Position numbers and translations under genes: made by a program. From Haloferax sulfurifontis ATCC BAA-897 (GTDB lineage Archaea; Halobacteriota; Halobacteria; Halobacteriales; Haloferacaceae): DNA of 64,000 nt. Shown in pieces: positions 25,720 through 33,318 of the stretch (positions are counted from its first letter, which is position 1; each line of letters begins with the position of its first letter). The stretch lies in assembly GCF_000337835.1 (NCBI RefSeq), contig NZ_AOLM01000022.1, positions 62,001 through 126,000 on the forward strand. The letters are read 5' to 3'. The notes under the pieces were generated by a model. It searched no databases and was not told the origin of the DNA. It worked only from the letters and a program-made list of their open reading frames with translations.

Positions 25720-26431
25720 GGGGCGGTCAGCCGTCGGACAGGTCGCCCTCGTCGGGCTGTTCGTCACCGCGCTGACGACGGCGCAGTTGACGGCGTCGAA
25801 ACTGCTCTCGATTCCCCTGCCGTCGGCGGTGGGCGAACTCCCGTTCGTCGGCGCGGCCATCCTCATGCCGGGGGCGGCGCTGGCGTACGCGCTCACCTTC
25901 TTCGCGTCCGACTGCTACTCCGAACTGTACGGCCGCCGGGCGGCGCAGGTCATGGTGAACGTCGGCTTCGCCATGAACTTCGTCCTCCTCGGCCTCGTCT
26001 GGAGCACCATCGCCGCGCCCGCCGCGAACCCCGAGTTCGCCGCGCAGTTCGCCACGGTGCTCTCGTCGGGGACGAACATCGTCGCCGGGAGCCTGCTCGC
26101 GTACCTCGTGAGTCAGAACTGGGACGTCATCGTCTTCCACGGCATCCGCGAGCTGACCGACGGCTCGTACCTCTGGCTCCGCAACATCGTCTCGACGGCG
26201 ACGAGTCAGGCCATCGACACGGTCATCTTCGTCGGCGTCGGGTTCTACGTCGCGCCGACGGTCCTCGGCATCGGAGACGTGCTCCCGTGGAACGTCCTCA
26301 TCGGCCTCGCCGTGGGCCAGTACCTCCTGAAGCTCCTCATCGCGGTCGTGGACACCCCGTTCGTCTACGGGACCGTCGCGCTCCTCCGCGGCGACGACGA
26401 GTCCTCGACCGACGGCTGGGTCGCGGACTGA
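25712..26431 (+). CDS. queuosine precursor transporter family (YhhQ/VUT) membrane protein
   Basis: The 239-residue protein has six predicted membrane helices and the VUT/COG1738 signature: TAQLTASKLLSIPLP near residue 22, FFASDCYSELYGRRAAQVMV near 65-84, and DVIVFHGIRELTDGSYLWLRN near 138. Bacterial YhhQ imports preQ0/preQ1. In archaea the corresponding product is archaeosine, made from preQ0, so this protein may salvage preQ0 or related deazapurines. It is coupled to an upstream RHH regulator by an 8-bp overlap. Confidence 0.92.
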   Translation: MSEGRSAVGQVALVGLFVTALTTAQLTASKLLSIPLPSAVGELPFVGAAILMPGAALAYALTFFASDCYSELYGRRAAQVMVNVGFAMNFVLLGLVWSTIAAPAANPEFAAQFATVLSSGTNIVAGSLLAYLVSQNWDVIVFHGIRELTDGSYLWLRNIVSTATSQAIDTVIFVGVGFYVAPTVLGIGDVLPWNVLIGLAVGQYLLKLLIAVVDTPFVYGTVALLRGDDESSTDGWVAD

Positions 26432-26453
26432 GACGCGCCCGGGGCGACGGACG

Positions 26454-26462
26454 GCTTATCTC
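26454..26462 (+). promoter_or_regulatory. TATA box of the 26487 gene
   Basis: GCTTATCTC is centred 29 bp upstream of ATG 26487, fitting a leaderless mRNA. Confidence 0.5.
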
Positions 26463-26486
26463 TTTTGGTAGCATACCACACGACGT

Positions 26487-26663
26487 ATGGCCGACGAGCA
26501 CCGCCACAGGCTCACCGAGCGGGACGGGATGGAGATGGGGGTTCGCTGTCCGAACTGCGGGACCTACACGTCGTTCGGGGACATCCTCGCCACCGGAGCC
26601 TGCCGCGGCGGGTGGAAGGGGTGTCGAACGGGACTTCGGCTCGACCTCGTGGTGTACGACTGA
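26487..26663 (+). CDS. small CPxC zinc-binding protein
   Basis: The 58-residue protein has GVRCPNCGTYTSFGD followed by two more cysteines (TGACRGGWKGCRTGL), a four-cysteine arrangement expected to bind one zinc ion. It is one of the many tiny zinc-finger proteins of haloarchaea, most without assigned function. It has its own TATA box and stands alone between the transporter gene and a convergent membrane protein gene. Confidence 0.75.
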   Translation: MADEHRHRLTERDGMEMGVRCPNCGTYTSFGDILATGACRGGWKGCRTGLRLDLVVYD

Positions 26664-26751
26664 AAACGACGGGCGAGACCGACGAGACGCCGAGTCGCGG
26701 AACCGGACGAACAGCGTTCTCAGGCGGTCCCGTCGGCGTCCGGCGACTCGT

Positions 26752-27129
26752 TCACTCGTTCAGATAGAGGTACGCCGCCGCGACGCTGAAGACGGCCTCG
26801 CCGCTCTTGGAGAGAATCGCCATCTCGCTGACTCGCCCGCTCATGACGACCCACGCCGCGATTTGGGCGAGCGCGAACGCGATGGCGACGAGGTAGAACT
26901 CGCGCCGCCAGAACTTGCTCAGGTAGACGGCGATGCCCGCGAGGAACCCGACGCCGGCGAGGACGAACAGAATCGCCTGCGTCTGGTTGAACTGCATCAA
27001 CACCGGCGCGAGCGAGAGGTGGGCGTACACGGACGCCAACGCCCCGAGGATGGCGACGTACGGAACGATGCCTGACGGGAGGCCGGTGAACAGCGGTCGC
27101 GGGTCGGTGGTCGTCGTATCTGCTGACAT
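26752..27129 (-). CDS. four-helix membrane protein of unknown function (DUF7548-like)
   Basis: The 125-residue protein has four hydrophobic helices, about residues 21-43, 52-69, 77-95 and 105-122 (PYVAILGALASVYAHLSL, AILFVLAGVGFLAGIAVYL, FYLVAIAFALAQIAAWVV, GEAVFSVAAAYLYLNE). The N-terminal tail is hydrophilic and rich in Thr/Asp. I do not recognise a function. A short GACTC-N7-GAGTC inverted repeat lies just upstream of the start, at 27134-27150. Confidence 0.75.
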   Translation of the reverse strand: MSADTTTTDPRPLFTGLPSGIVPYVAILGALASVYAHLSLAPVLMQFNQTQAILFVLAGVGFLAGIAVYLSKFWRREFYLVAIAFALAQIAAWVVMSGRVSEMAILSKSGEAVFSVAAAYLYLNE

Positions 27130-27283
27130 GGGTGACTCACGAGCAGAGTCGTGTCAAGCGGGGATAATGCTTGCCCGAAGTTAGACACAAATTGCGGAGG
27201 AGACGAGGTCGGCGACGCGGCGGCCCGCGGGCGCGAGACGCGCCGGACTCGACGCGGGGGACCGGCGTGCGGAACCGACGCGC

Positions 27284-28063
27284 TCAGTCTTCGTCGTCTA
27301 TTGGTTCGGCGAAGGCGAACCGCGGTTTCACGTCGGTGACACGGACCGTCGGCGTGTCGCCCGCCTCCGTGCCGGAGACGAACAGCGTGAAGTCCTCGAC
27401 TTTGGCGATGCCGTCGCCCTCGCTTCCGACGTCGACGATTTCCACGTCGAGTTCGTCGCCCTTCCGGACCGGGGCGGTGAGGAAGTGCTTGCCGACGAGG
27501 TACTGCTCGGAGGAGCTGTCGCGGGAGGCGTCGGGGCGCATCGACCGGACGTACTGGAACTCCCGTTCCATGTCGGCGCGGAGGTCCGCCACGTCCGGGC
27601 CGTCGAACACCTTCACGGCGAAGTCGCCGCCGGTCGCCAACAGCTCCTGTGCGACCTCGAACGCCTGCCGGGCGAGGTAGACGGAGCGGGCGTGGTCCAG
27701 CGAGTACTCGCCGGTCATGTTCGGCGCCATGTCGGAGACGACGGCGTCGGCCCCGCGCTCGCCGATGACGGCCGTCAGTTCCTCTTTCGTCTCGTCTTCG
27801 GTCATGTCGCCGCGAATCGTCTGGACGTTGTCGCGGTCGATACCGCGGATTCGCTGGAGGTCGACGCCGACGACCTTGCCGTGGTCGCCGACCTTCTCGG
27901 AGGCGACCTGTAACCACCCGCCGGGGGCGGCACCGAGGTCGACGACGGTGTTACCGGGACCGAACAGGCCCGCGTCCCCGTCGAGTTGCTTCAGTTTGTA
28001 GGCCGAGCGGGCGCGGTAGCCCTCCTGTTTGGCCTTGTTGTAGTAGTGGTCTTTTCGTGCCAT
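27284..28063 (-). CDS. rlmE: 23S rRNA 2'-O-methyltransferase RlmE/FtsJ with C-terminal TRAM domain
   Basis: The 259-residue protein has the FtsJ core (residues 1-200): YNKAKQEGYRARSAYKLKQL, SAM site VVDLGAAPGGWLQVASE near residues 40-56, and the catalytic Lys-Asp-Lys-Glu set around SDMAPNMTGEYSLDH and FAVKVFDG. It methylates the A-loop uridine equivalent to U2552 of 23S rRNA. Residues 200-259 form a TRAM domain (KGDELDVEIVDVGSEGDGIAK), an archaeal addition that binds RNA. The ATG start at 28063 is preceded by 150 bp with no gene. Confidence 0.93.
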   Translation of the reverse strand: MARKDHYYNKAKQEGYRARSAYKLKQLDGDAGLFGPGNTVVDLGAAPGGWLQVASEKVGDHGKVVGVDLQRIRGIDRDNVQTIRGDMTEDETKEELTAVIGERGADAVVSDMAPNMTGEYSLDHARSVYLARQAFEVAQELLATGGDFAVKVFDGPDVADLRADMEREFQYVRSMRPDASRDSSSEQYLVGKHFLTAPVRKGDELDVEIVDVGSEGDGIAKVEDFTLFVSGTEAGDTPTVRVTDVKPRFAFAEPIDDED

Positions 28064-28213
28064 GGTTACCTCGCTGAACTGCCCGAGATGTTCCGCGCGG
28101 GAACGGCCGGCGAATTCGCGTTCATATCGGGTGTGACGTGGTCAGCCCGGAAAGGCACATCGGATACCACCCGGAGGCGCGTCGGCGCCGACTGAGGCGC
28201 GACACCGTCGAAG

Positions 28214-28993
28214 TCAGCCCGCAGACGACTCCGTCTGCGGGCCGCGGAACGCCGACAGCGCGTCCGCGTCGCCGCCGGCGCGGGAGAGAATCGTCACGAT
28301 GTCGTCCGGCTTGATGACCGTGTCCCCGTGCGGCGTGAGTTCCCGGTCGCCCCGCTCGATGGCGATGACGAGCGTCTCCTCGTCGAGAATCCCCCGCTCG
28401 GAGGCGTCTTCGAGCGTGAGGTCGGCAATCGGCGCGTCGGATTGCACGGAGACCTCGACGACGCTCGCGTCGCCGGTGAGGCTGATGAAGTCGTTGGCTT
28501 CGGGCGCGTGGCCGCCGTCCTCGGGGTCGAACGGTCCGTAGGGGGCGAACAGTTCCTCTTCGAGGAGGTCTTCGTCTTCGATGTGGATGCCGATGTCGGT
28601 GAGCAGTCGCGCGACGCGTCGGAGGTCGCCGGTGCTCTCGCCGACCGCGAGGACGTGGAGGTTGCGGCGGCCGGTCATCAGCGTCCGGACGTTGATGACG
28701 CCCGGAATCGCCCGCGCCTCGTGCGCGAGCGCCTCTCTTTCGGTCACGGGAACGTCGCAGAGATAGAGGTTCGTGAGCTTCCCGCCGGCGCGCTCGAAAT
28801 CGACCTGCGCGGTGGTGCCGCGGATGATTCCGGAGTCTTCGAGCTTGTGGATGCGGTTCCGGATGGTGGCTCCGGAGACACCGGCCTCCGCGGCGAGCGT
28901 GCTGGCGGACGTGTTACGCGCATCGTTCATCAGGGCGTAGAGGATGCGTCGGTCGATCTCGTCGAGGCGGTGGTCGGTGTTTCGATATGGCAT
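28214..28993 (-). CDS. Lrp/AsnC-family regulator fused to a TrkA-C (RCK_C) domain
   Basis: The 259-residue protein joins an Lrp/AsnC winged helix (LDEIDRRILYALMNDARNTS, then VSGATIRNRIHKLEDSGII, residues 9-60), a RAM-like ligand domain (to about 155), and a C-terminal TrkA-C domain (about 165-245, with ADLTLEDASERGILDEETL and GDTVIKPDDIVTILSR). TrkA-C domains bind small ligands such as cyclic dinucleotides or amino acids in transport systems. It is divergent from the APC-USP permease operon, so regulation of that operon is a reasonable inference. ATG 28993 follows a 200-bp non-coding stretch. Confidence 0.92.
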   Translation of the reverse strand: MPYRNTDHRLDEIDRRILYALMNDARNTSASTLAAEAGVSGATIRNRIHKLEDSGIIRGTTAQVDFERAGGKLTNLYLCDVPVTEREALAHEARAIPGVINVRTLMTGRRNLHVLAVGESTGDLRRVARLLTDIGIHIEDEDLLEEELFAPYGPFDPEDGGHAPEANDFISLTGDASVVEVSVQSDAPIADLTLEDASERGILDEETLVIAIERGDRELTPHGDTVIKPDDIVTILSRAGGDADALSAFRGPQTESSAG

Positions 28994-29042
28994 CGGTGGC
29001 TGTGTCGAGTTTCGGTTTGCGAAGTTAGCTACCCCGCGTTTT

Positions 29043-29050
29043 CTTATAAG
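29043..29050 (-). promoter_or_regulatory. TATA-like element upstream of the Lrp/TrkA-C gene
   Basis: CTTATAAG, itself palindromic, is centred 53 bp upstream of the ATG at 28993, implying a leader of about 26 nt. Because it is symmetric it could also act on the other strand. Confidence 0.45.
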
Positions 29051-29203
29051 GCTTGTCTGGACGACGCTCGTCTTGCGAGACGGAACCGCTCGAACGAGGG
29101 GCCGCGAGGGGAGGTCAGCCCCGTACCAGTCCGTGAGGGACCGCGAAGACGAGCCAGTCCGGACGCGTGCGACCTCTCCCCCACCCGCCCACAATTTCGT
29201 TCT

Positions 29204-29224
29204 TAGAAATTATACTCGTTTCTA
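29204..29224. promoter_or_regulatory. inverted repeat upstream of the APC-USP permease operon
   Basis: TAGAAA-N9-TTTCTA lies about 30 bp upstream of the operon's TATA box, between the divergent Lrp/TrkA-C regulator gene and the permease operon. The 21-bp symmetric form fits a dimeric regulator site. Confidence 0.5.
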
Positions 29225-29252
29225 TTTTCGAATCCGTAGTAGAAGGGCAGAG

Positions 29253-29260
29253 CTTATATC
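29253..29260 (+). promoter_or_regulatory. TATA box of the APC-USP permease operon
   Basis: CTTATATC is centred 27 bp upstream of ATG 29283, the start of the 35-codon leader gene, so the transcript should start at that ATG. Confidence 0.7.
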
Positions 29261-29282
29261 GTTACACAACCGGGTAGCGTCT

Positions 29283-29390
29283 ATGAACGAGACGAACGTC
29301 ACCGAGACGGCCGACAACGCGGCGCTCCGACCCGAACAGCGGGTCCCGAAGCGACGGACCGAGGGTGCCAGCACGGAGGCCAACGGATGA
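29283..29390 (+). CDS. 35-residue leader protein coupled to the APC-USP permease
   Basis: A TATA box 27 bp upstream places the mRNA start at this ATG, and the stop overlaps the permease start by four bases (ATGA). The product starts MNETNVTETADNAALRPEQ and is hydrophilic, with no cysteine and no membrane helix. It is translated first and should control access of ribosomes to the permease start. Whether the protein itself matters or only its translation is unknown. Confidence 0.65.
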   Translation: MNETNVTETADNAALRPEQRVPKRRTEGASTEANG

Positions 29391-31636
29391 GCGACGAGGA
29401 GCTCGCGAAAGACCTCGGCCTCCTGTCGGCGCTGACCATCGGCATCGGGACGATGATCGGCGCGGGCATCTTCGTCCTGCCCGGCGTCGCGGCCAGCACC
29501 GCCGGCCCGGTCGTCGTCGCCTCGTTCGTCGTCGGGGGCCTCATCGCGCTGGTGAACGCGCTTTCGGTCTCCGAACTCGGCACCGCGATGCCGAAAGCCG
29601 GCGGGGGCTACTACTACGTCAACCGCGCGCTCGGGCCGCTTTTCGGCTCTATCGCCGGCCTCGGCGACTGGATGGGGCTGGCGTTCGCCTCCGCGTTCTA
29701 CAGCATCGGCTTCGGCCAGTACCTCGCGACGCTCCTGCCGATGCCGGCGTTCCTCTTTCTCAACGAGGTGCAGGTCGGCGCGCTCGTCGCCGGTGCCGTC
29801 TTCGTGGGCGTCAACTACATCGGTGCCAAGGAGACCGGCGGCGTGCAGACGGTCATCGTCACGGTCCTGTTGGCGATTCTGGCCCTGTTCGCGGTTCAGG
29901 GCTGGCTGTCGTTCGACTTCGCGACGCTCGTCGGCGACGGCGGTCTCGCGCCGTTCGGCTACGGTGCCATCCTGCCGGGCACGGCGCTCGTGTTCGTCTC
30001 GTTCCTCGGATACGCGAAGATTGCGACCGTCGCCGAGGAGCTGAAGAACCCCGGTCGGAACCTCCCGCTTGCGGTCATCGGGAGCGTCGCCATCGTCACC
30101 GTCCTCTACGCGATTCTCGTGAGCATCATGCTCGGCGTGGTGCCGTGGCCGGACCTGAGCCAGAGCGCGCCGCTGACGCAGGCGACGCAGGCCGCGTTCC
30201 CCGGCGGACTGGCCGGCCTCGCCGTCACTATCGTGACGCTGGGCGCGCTTCTCGCGACCGCCTCCAGCGCGAACGCGTCGATTCTGGCGTCGGCTCGAAT
30301 CAACTTCGCGATGGGACGGGACCGAATCGTCACCAACTGGCTCAACGAGATTCACCCGAACTACGCGACGCCCTACCGTTCGATTCTCGTCACGGGTGCC
30401 GTCATCGTCCTCTTCATCGCGGCGCTCGGCCGCGACATCGAGGTGCTGGCGAAAGCCGCGAGCGTGCTCCACCTCGTCGTCTACGCGCTCATGAACGCGG
30501 CGCTCATCGTCTTCCGGGAGACGGACCCCGAGTACGACCCGGCGTTCACCGTGCCGCTGTACCCGTTTACGCCGATAGTCGGCATGGCGCTCTCGCTCGG
30601 ACTGCTGGCGTTCGTCGGCGGGGAGGAGCTCCTGCTTTCGGGGCTGTTCGTCGTCGGTGCCGTGGTCTGGTACTTCGTGTACGCACGGAACAACGCCGAC
30701 AGGCAGGGCCTGCTCGGTCGGCACATCCTCTCTCGGGGCGACGAGCTACCGAACTCGGTCGTCGACGCCGCGGCGACGGTCGCGCCGAACGGGTCGGGTC
30801 GCATCGACGACGCGCCCGCGACGACGACGATGGTCGCGGTTTCGAACCCCCGAACCGAGCGGGCGCTCGTGACGCTCGCGGCCGCGCTCGCCAAGTTCGA
30901 CGGCGGGCGGGTCCTCGCCACCCACGTCATTCAGGTCCCGGACCAGACCTCGCTGGCGGCCGCCGCCGACCAGCGCGACCGCATCTCGAAGACGTCCGAA
31001 CAGCTCATGGCCGACGCGCGAGCCGACGTCGAACAGTTGGACGTGCCGGTCGACACGCGGACGATTCTCTCCCACGAGGGACTCGCAGAGGTGTTCGACG
31101 TGGCGCGTCAACACGGCGTCGACAGGCTGGTCATGGGCCACAGCGGCGCGAAACTCGCCGGCGGGCGGGTCGAGGGCGCGCTCGACGAACTCACCCACGA
31201 CCTCCCGTGTGACGTGCTCGTCCTCGACGGAGGGGAGTTCGACCCGAGCGAGGTGCTCCTCCCGACGGCGGGCGGGCACTCGTCTGACCTCTCCGCGGAG
31301 GTCGCACGGGCGTTGCAAGCGACGACCGACGCGCGCATCTCGGTGCTACACGTCGCCGACGAGGTCGCCGCCGGTCGGGAGTTCCTCGAACAGTGGGTCG
31401 CGGAACACGACCTAGAAGGAGTGGAGCAACTGGTCGAGACGGGCGACGTGGAGACCGTCATCGGCGAGGCGGCGGCGGACAAGTCGCTCGTCCTCGTCGG
31501 CGCGACGGAGTCCGGCCTGCTGTCCCGACTCGTCGGCGGGTCGCTGGCGCTGTCCGTGCTCAACGACCTCGAGACGACCGTGTTGCTGGCCGAGCGCCCG
31601 CGGCGGCGGTCGCTCCGAGAGCGACTGTTCGGCTGA
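29387..31636 (+). CDS. APC-family amino acid permease with two C-terminal universal stress (USP) domains
   Basis: The 749-residue protein has an APC transporter of 12 predicted helices (residues 1-445), with the substrate motif GIGTMIGAGIFVLPG near residues 18-32. A linker is followed by two UspA-like domains. The first (about 480-620) shows VMGHSGAKLAGGRVEGA, an ATP-binding-type motif. The second (about 625-738) ends in LVGATESGLLSRLVGGSLAL with a similar but shorter loop. Haloarchaeal APC-USP fusions are thought to be amino-acid or polyamine carriers with nucleotide-responsive control. It follows a 35-residue coupled leader gene. Confidence 0.93.
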   Translation: MSDEELAKDLGLLSALTIGIGTMIGAGIFVLPGVAASTAGPVVVASFVVGGLIALVNALSVSELGTAMPKAGGGYYYVNRALGPLFGSIAGLGDWMGLAFASAFYSIGFGQYLATLLPMPAFLFLNEVQVGALVAGAVFVGVNYIGAKETGGVQTVIVTVLLAILALFAVQGWLSFDFATLVGDGGLAPFGYGAILPGTALVFVSFLGYAKIATVAEELKNPGRNLPLAVIGSVAIVTVLYAILVSIMLGVVPWPDLSQSAPLTQATQAAFPGGLAGLAVTIVTLGALLATASSANASILASARINFAMGRDRIVTNWLNEIHPNYATPYRSILVTGAVIVLFIAALGRDIEVLAKAASVLHLVVYALMNAALIVFRETDPEYDPAFTVPLYPFTPIVGMALSLGLLAFVGGEELLLSGLFVVGAVVWYFVYARNNADRQGLLGRHILSRGDELPNSVVDAAATVAPNGSGRIDDAPATTTMVAVSNPRTERALVTLAAALAKFDGGRVLATHVIQVPDQTSLAAAADQRDRISKTSEQLMADARADVEQLDVPVDTRTILSHEGLAEVFDVARQHGVDRLVMGHSGAKLAGGRVEGALDELTHDLPCDVLVLDGGEFDPSEVLLPTAGGHSSDLSAEVARALQATTDARISVLHVADEVAAGREFLEQWVAEHDLEGVEQLVETGDVETVIGEAAADKSLVLVGATESGLLSRLVGGSLALSVLNDLETTVLLAERPRRRSLRERLFG

Positions 31637-31680
31637 CGGCTGGGTCGGGCGTCAGGCGTCGAGACCGGCCGGCCCCCGAC

Positions 31681-32148
31681 TCAGTCGTCGCCGACGAGTT
31701 CGTCGAACAGCGCCGAGACGCGCCCCTCGATGTCGTCGCGAATCGCCCGAACCGCATCGAGGTCCTGTCCGTCCGGGTCGTCGAGGTCCCAGTCGCGGGC
31801 GTCGCCGCGCCACGTCATGGGACAGATTCCCTCGGCCGAACAGCCCATCGTGACGACGATATCCACGCCCATAATCTCGTCTTGGTCGATTGCGCGGGGC
31901 GTCTCGTCGGCGAGGGCGAACCCCTCCTCGCCCATGACCGCGACGACCTCGTCGTGGACGTGGTCGGCGGGGTCGGTGCCGCCGGTGACGACCTCGATGC
32001 GGTCGCCGACGCCGCGCTCGTCGCGCTCCCGGCGGGCGAAGGCCGTCGCAATCTGGCTCCGGCCGGCGTTCTGGACGCAGACGAAGGCGACGCGGGTCGC
32101 GGTCGCGTCGGCGTCGGGGTCTACATCGACATCGGCGGCGTCGGTCAT
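31681..32148 (-). CDS. arsenate reductase-like low-molecular-weight phosphatase (ArsC)
   Basis: The 155-residue protein has the LMW-phosphatase P-loop FVCVQNAGRSQIA with nucleophile Cys 24 and Arg 30 (CX5R), and Cys 103 and Cys 109 in TMGCSAEGICPM, which correspond to the redox cysteines of thioredoxin-coupled arsenate reductases. It would reduce arsenate to arsenite. No ArsR, ArsB or ArsA gene is adjacent, so it is a solitary copy. The first 17 residues are an acidic tail (DAADVDVDPDADATAT) and a later start cannot be excluded. Confidence 0.88.
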   Translation of the reverse strand: MTDAADVDVDPDADATATRVAFVCVQNAGRSQIATAFARRERDERGVGDRIEVVTGGTDPADHVHDEVVAVMGEEGFALADETPRAIDQDEIMGVDIVVTMGCSAEGICPMTWRGDARDWDLDDPDGQDLDAVRAIRDDIEGRVSALFDELVGDD

Positions 32149-32298
32149 CGCTCGGCACCTCGTCGGCGGGCGGCTGGCTTCGTCTCGTCGTGCGCCATAA
32201 CCGGAAGTTGCACAATCAGCTATTTGAGTGCTTTGGAGCCTGTGTCCGCTGAAATCAGGAGATTAGCTTAATATCCAATCTGTGACAACAACACGCAT

Positions 32299-32338
32299 GG
32301 GGAGCCAAGGGGAACGGTGGGGAGCCGAGGGGAACGGT
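32299..32338 (+). repeat. 20-bp tandem direct repeat upstream of pcnA
   Basis: Two adjacent 20-bp copies (32299-32318 and 32319-32338), starting GGGGAGCC and ending GGGGAACGGT, differ at one position (A/G, ninth base). They lie about 105-145 bp ahead of pcnA in the 293-bp gap between divergent arsC and pcnA. They encode nothing obvious. Confidence 0.85.
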
Positions 32339-32356
32339 GGTGTGCTCGCGGGAGCG

Positions 32357-32376
32357 CGCACGCGGGAGAGCGTGCG
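32357..32376. promoter_or_regulatory. hairpin-forming inverted repeat upstream of pcnA
   Basis: CGCACGC-GGGAGA-GCGTGCG is a perfect 7-bp stem with a 6-nt loop, located between the tandem repeat and the pcnA promoter. Confidence 0.5.
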
Positions 32377-32410
32377 AACATCATATTGCGGTGAGTCCAA
32401 ATCAGGAGTA

Positions 32411-32418
32411 TTTTTAAG
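32411..32418 (+). promoter_or_regulatory. TATA box of pcnA
   Basis: TTTTTAAG, with AGTA upstream, is centred 28 bp ahead of ATG 32442, consistent with a leaderless mRNA. Confidence 0.7.
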
Positions 32419-32421
32419 ACC

Positions 32422-32437
32422 GCTGTCGTACGACGGC
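32422..32437. promoter_or_regulatory. palindrome between TATA box and start of pcnA
   Basis: GTCGTACGAC (32425-32434) is a perfect 10-bp palindrome. It extends with one mismatched pair to a 16-bp element (32422-32437). A factor bound there would cover the transcription start. Confidence 0.5.
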
Positions 32438-32441
32438 ACAT

Positions 32442-33185
32442 ATGTTCAAGGCCATCGTGAGCGCCGCGACGCTCCGGGACGCGCTCGACTCCGTGAGCGT
32501 CCTCGTCGACGAGTGTAAGATTCGACTCAACGAGGAGAGTCTCTCCATCCGCGCCGTCGACCCCGCGAACGTCGGCATGGTGGACCTCACGCTCGACGCG
32601 GCGGCGTTCGAATCCTACGAAGCCGACGGCGGCGTCATCGGCGTCAACCTCTCGCGCCTCGAAGAGGTCGCCGGTATGGCGGGCTCGGGCGACCTCATCC
32701 ACCTCACGCTCGACGAGGAGACGCGCAAGCTCAACATCCGCATCGACGGGCTGTCGTACACGCTCGCGCTCATCGACCCCGACTCGATTCGCCAGGAACC
32801 CGACATCCCGGACCTCGACCTCGCCGCGAACATCGTCCTCGAAGGGACGCACCTCGACCGCGGTATCAAGGCGGCCGACATGGTCTCGGACCACATCCGC
32901 CTCCGCGTCGACGGCGCCGAAGAGACGTTCCACATCGAGGCCGAGGGCGACACCGACGACGTGGACCTGTCGCTCCCCCCGGCGGACCTCATCAGCATCG
33001 AAGCGGGCGCGGCCGACTCGCTGTTCTCGCTCGACTACTTGAAGGACATGAACAAGGCGATTCCGACCGACGCCGAGGTCACCGTCGAACTCGGCGAGGA
33101 GTTCCCGGTCAAGCTTCACTACCAGATCGCAGAGGGGATGGGAACCATCACGTACATGCTCGCCCCGCGCATCCAGAGCGACTGA
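32442..33185 (+). CDS. pcnA: DNA polymerase sliding clamp PCNA
   Basis: The 247-residue protein is the homotrimeric ring that tethers polymerases, ligase and nucleases to DNA. It starts [20 protein letters not shown] and has two related domains, with the interdomain connector near residues 118-132 ([15 protein letters not shown] is its start). It has the usual length. Haloarchaeal PCNA has an acidic outer face, seen here in the many Asp/Glu. It is the only PCNA in the window. A leaderless promoter with an unusual repeat set is upstream. Confidence 0.98.
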   Translation: MFKAIVSAATLRDALDSVSVLVDECKIRLNEESLSIRAVDPANVGMVDLTLDAAAFESYEADGGVIGVNLSRLEEVAGMAGSGDLIHLTLDEETRKLNIRIDGLSYTLALIDPDSIRQEPDIPDLDLAANIVLEGTHLDRGIKAADMVSDHIRLRVDGAEETFHIEAEGDTDDVDLSLPPADLISIEAGAADSLFSLDYLKDMNKAIPTDAEVTVELGEEFPVKLHYQIAEGMGTITYMLAPRIQSD

Positions 33186-33318
33186 GCGGACGTTTCGGCG
33201 GCCGCGGCGGCCGCGTCGTTTTCGGACCATCCGAGCCGTCCCACTCGTTTCTCTCGATTCGCACCCGCCAGCGACCGCGTCGGCGCGGGCGTGGGCGGCG
33301 GGCGGCGCGAACCGAATC

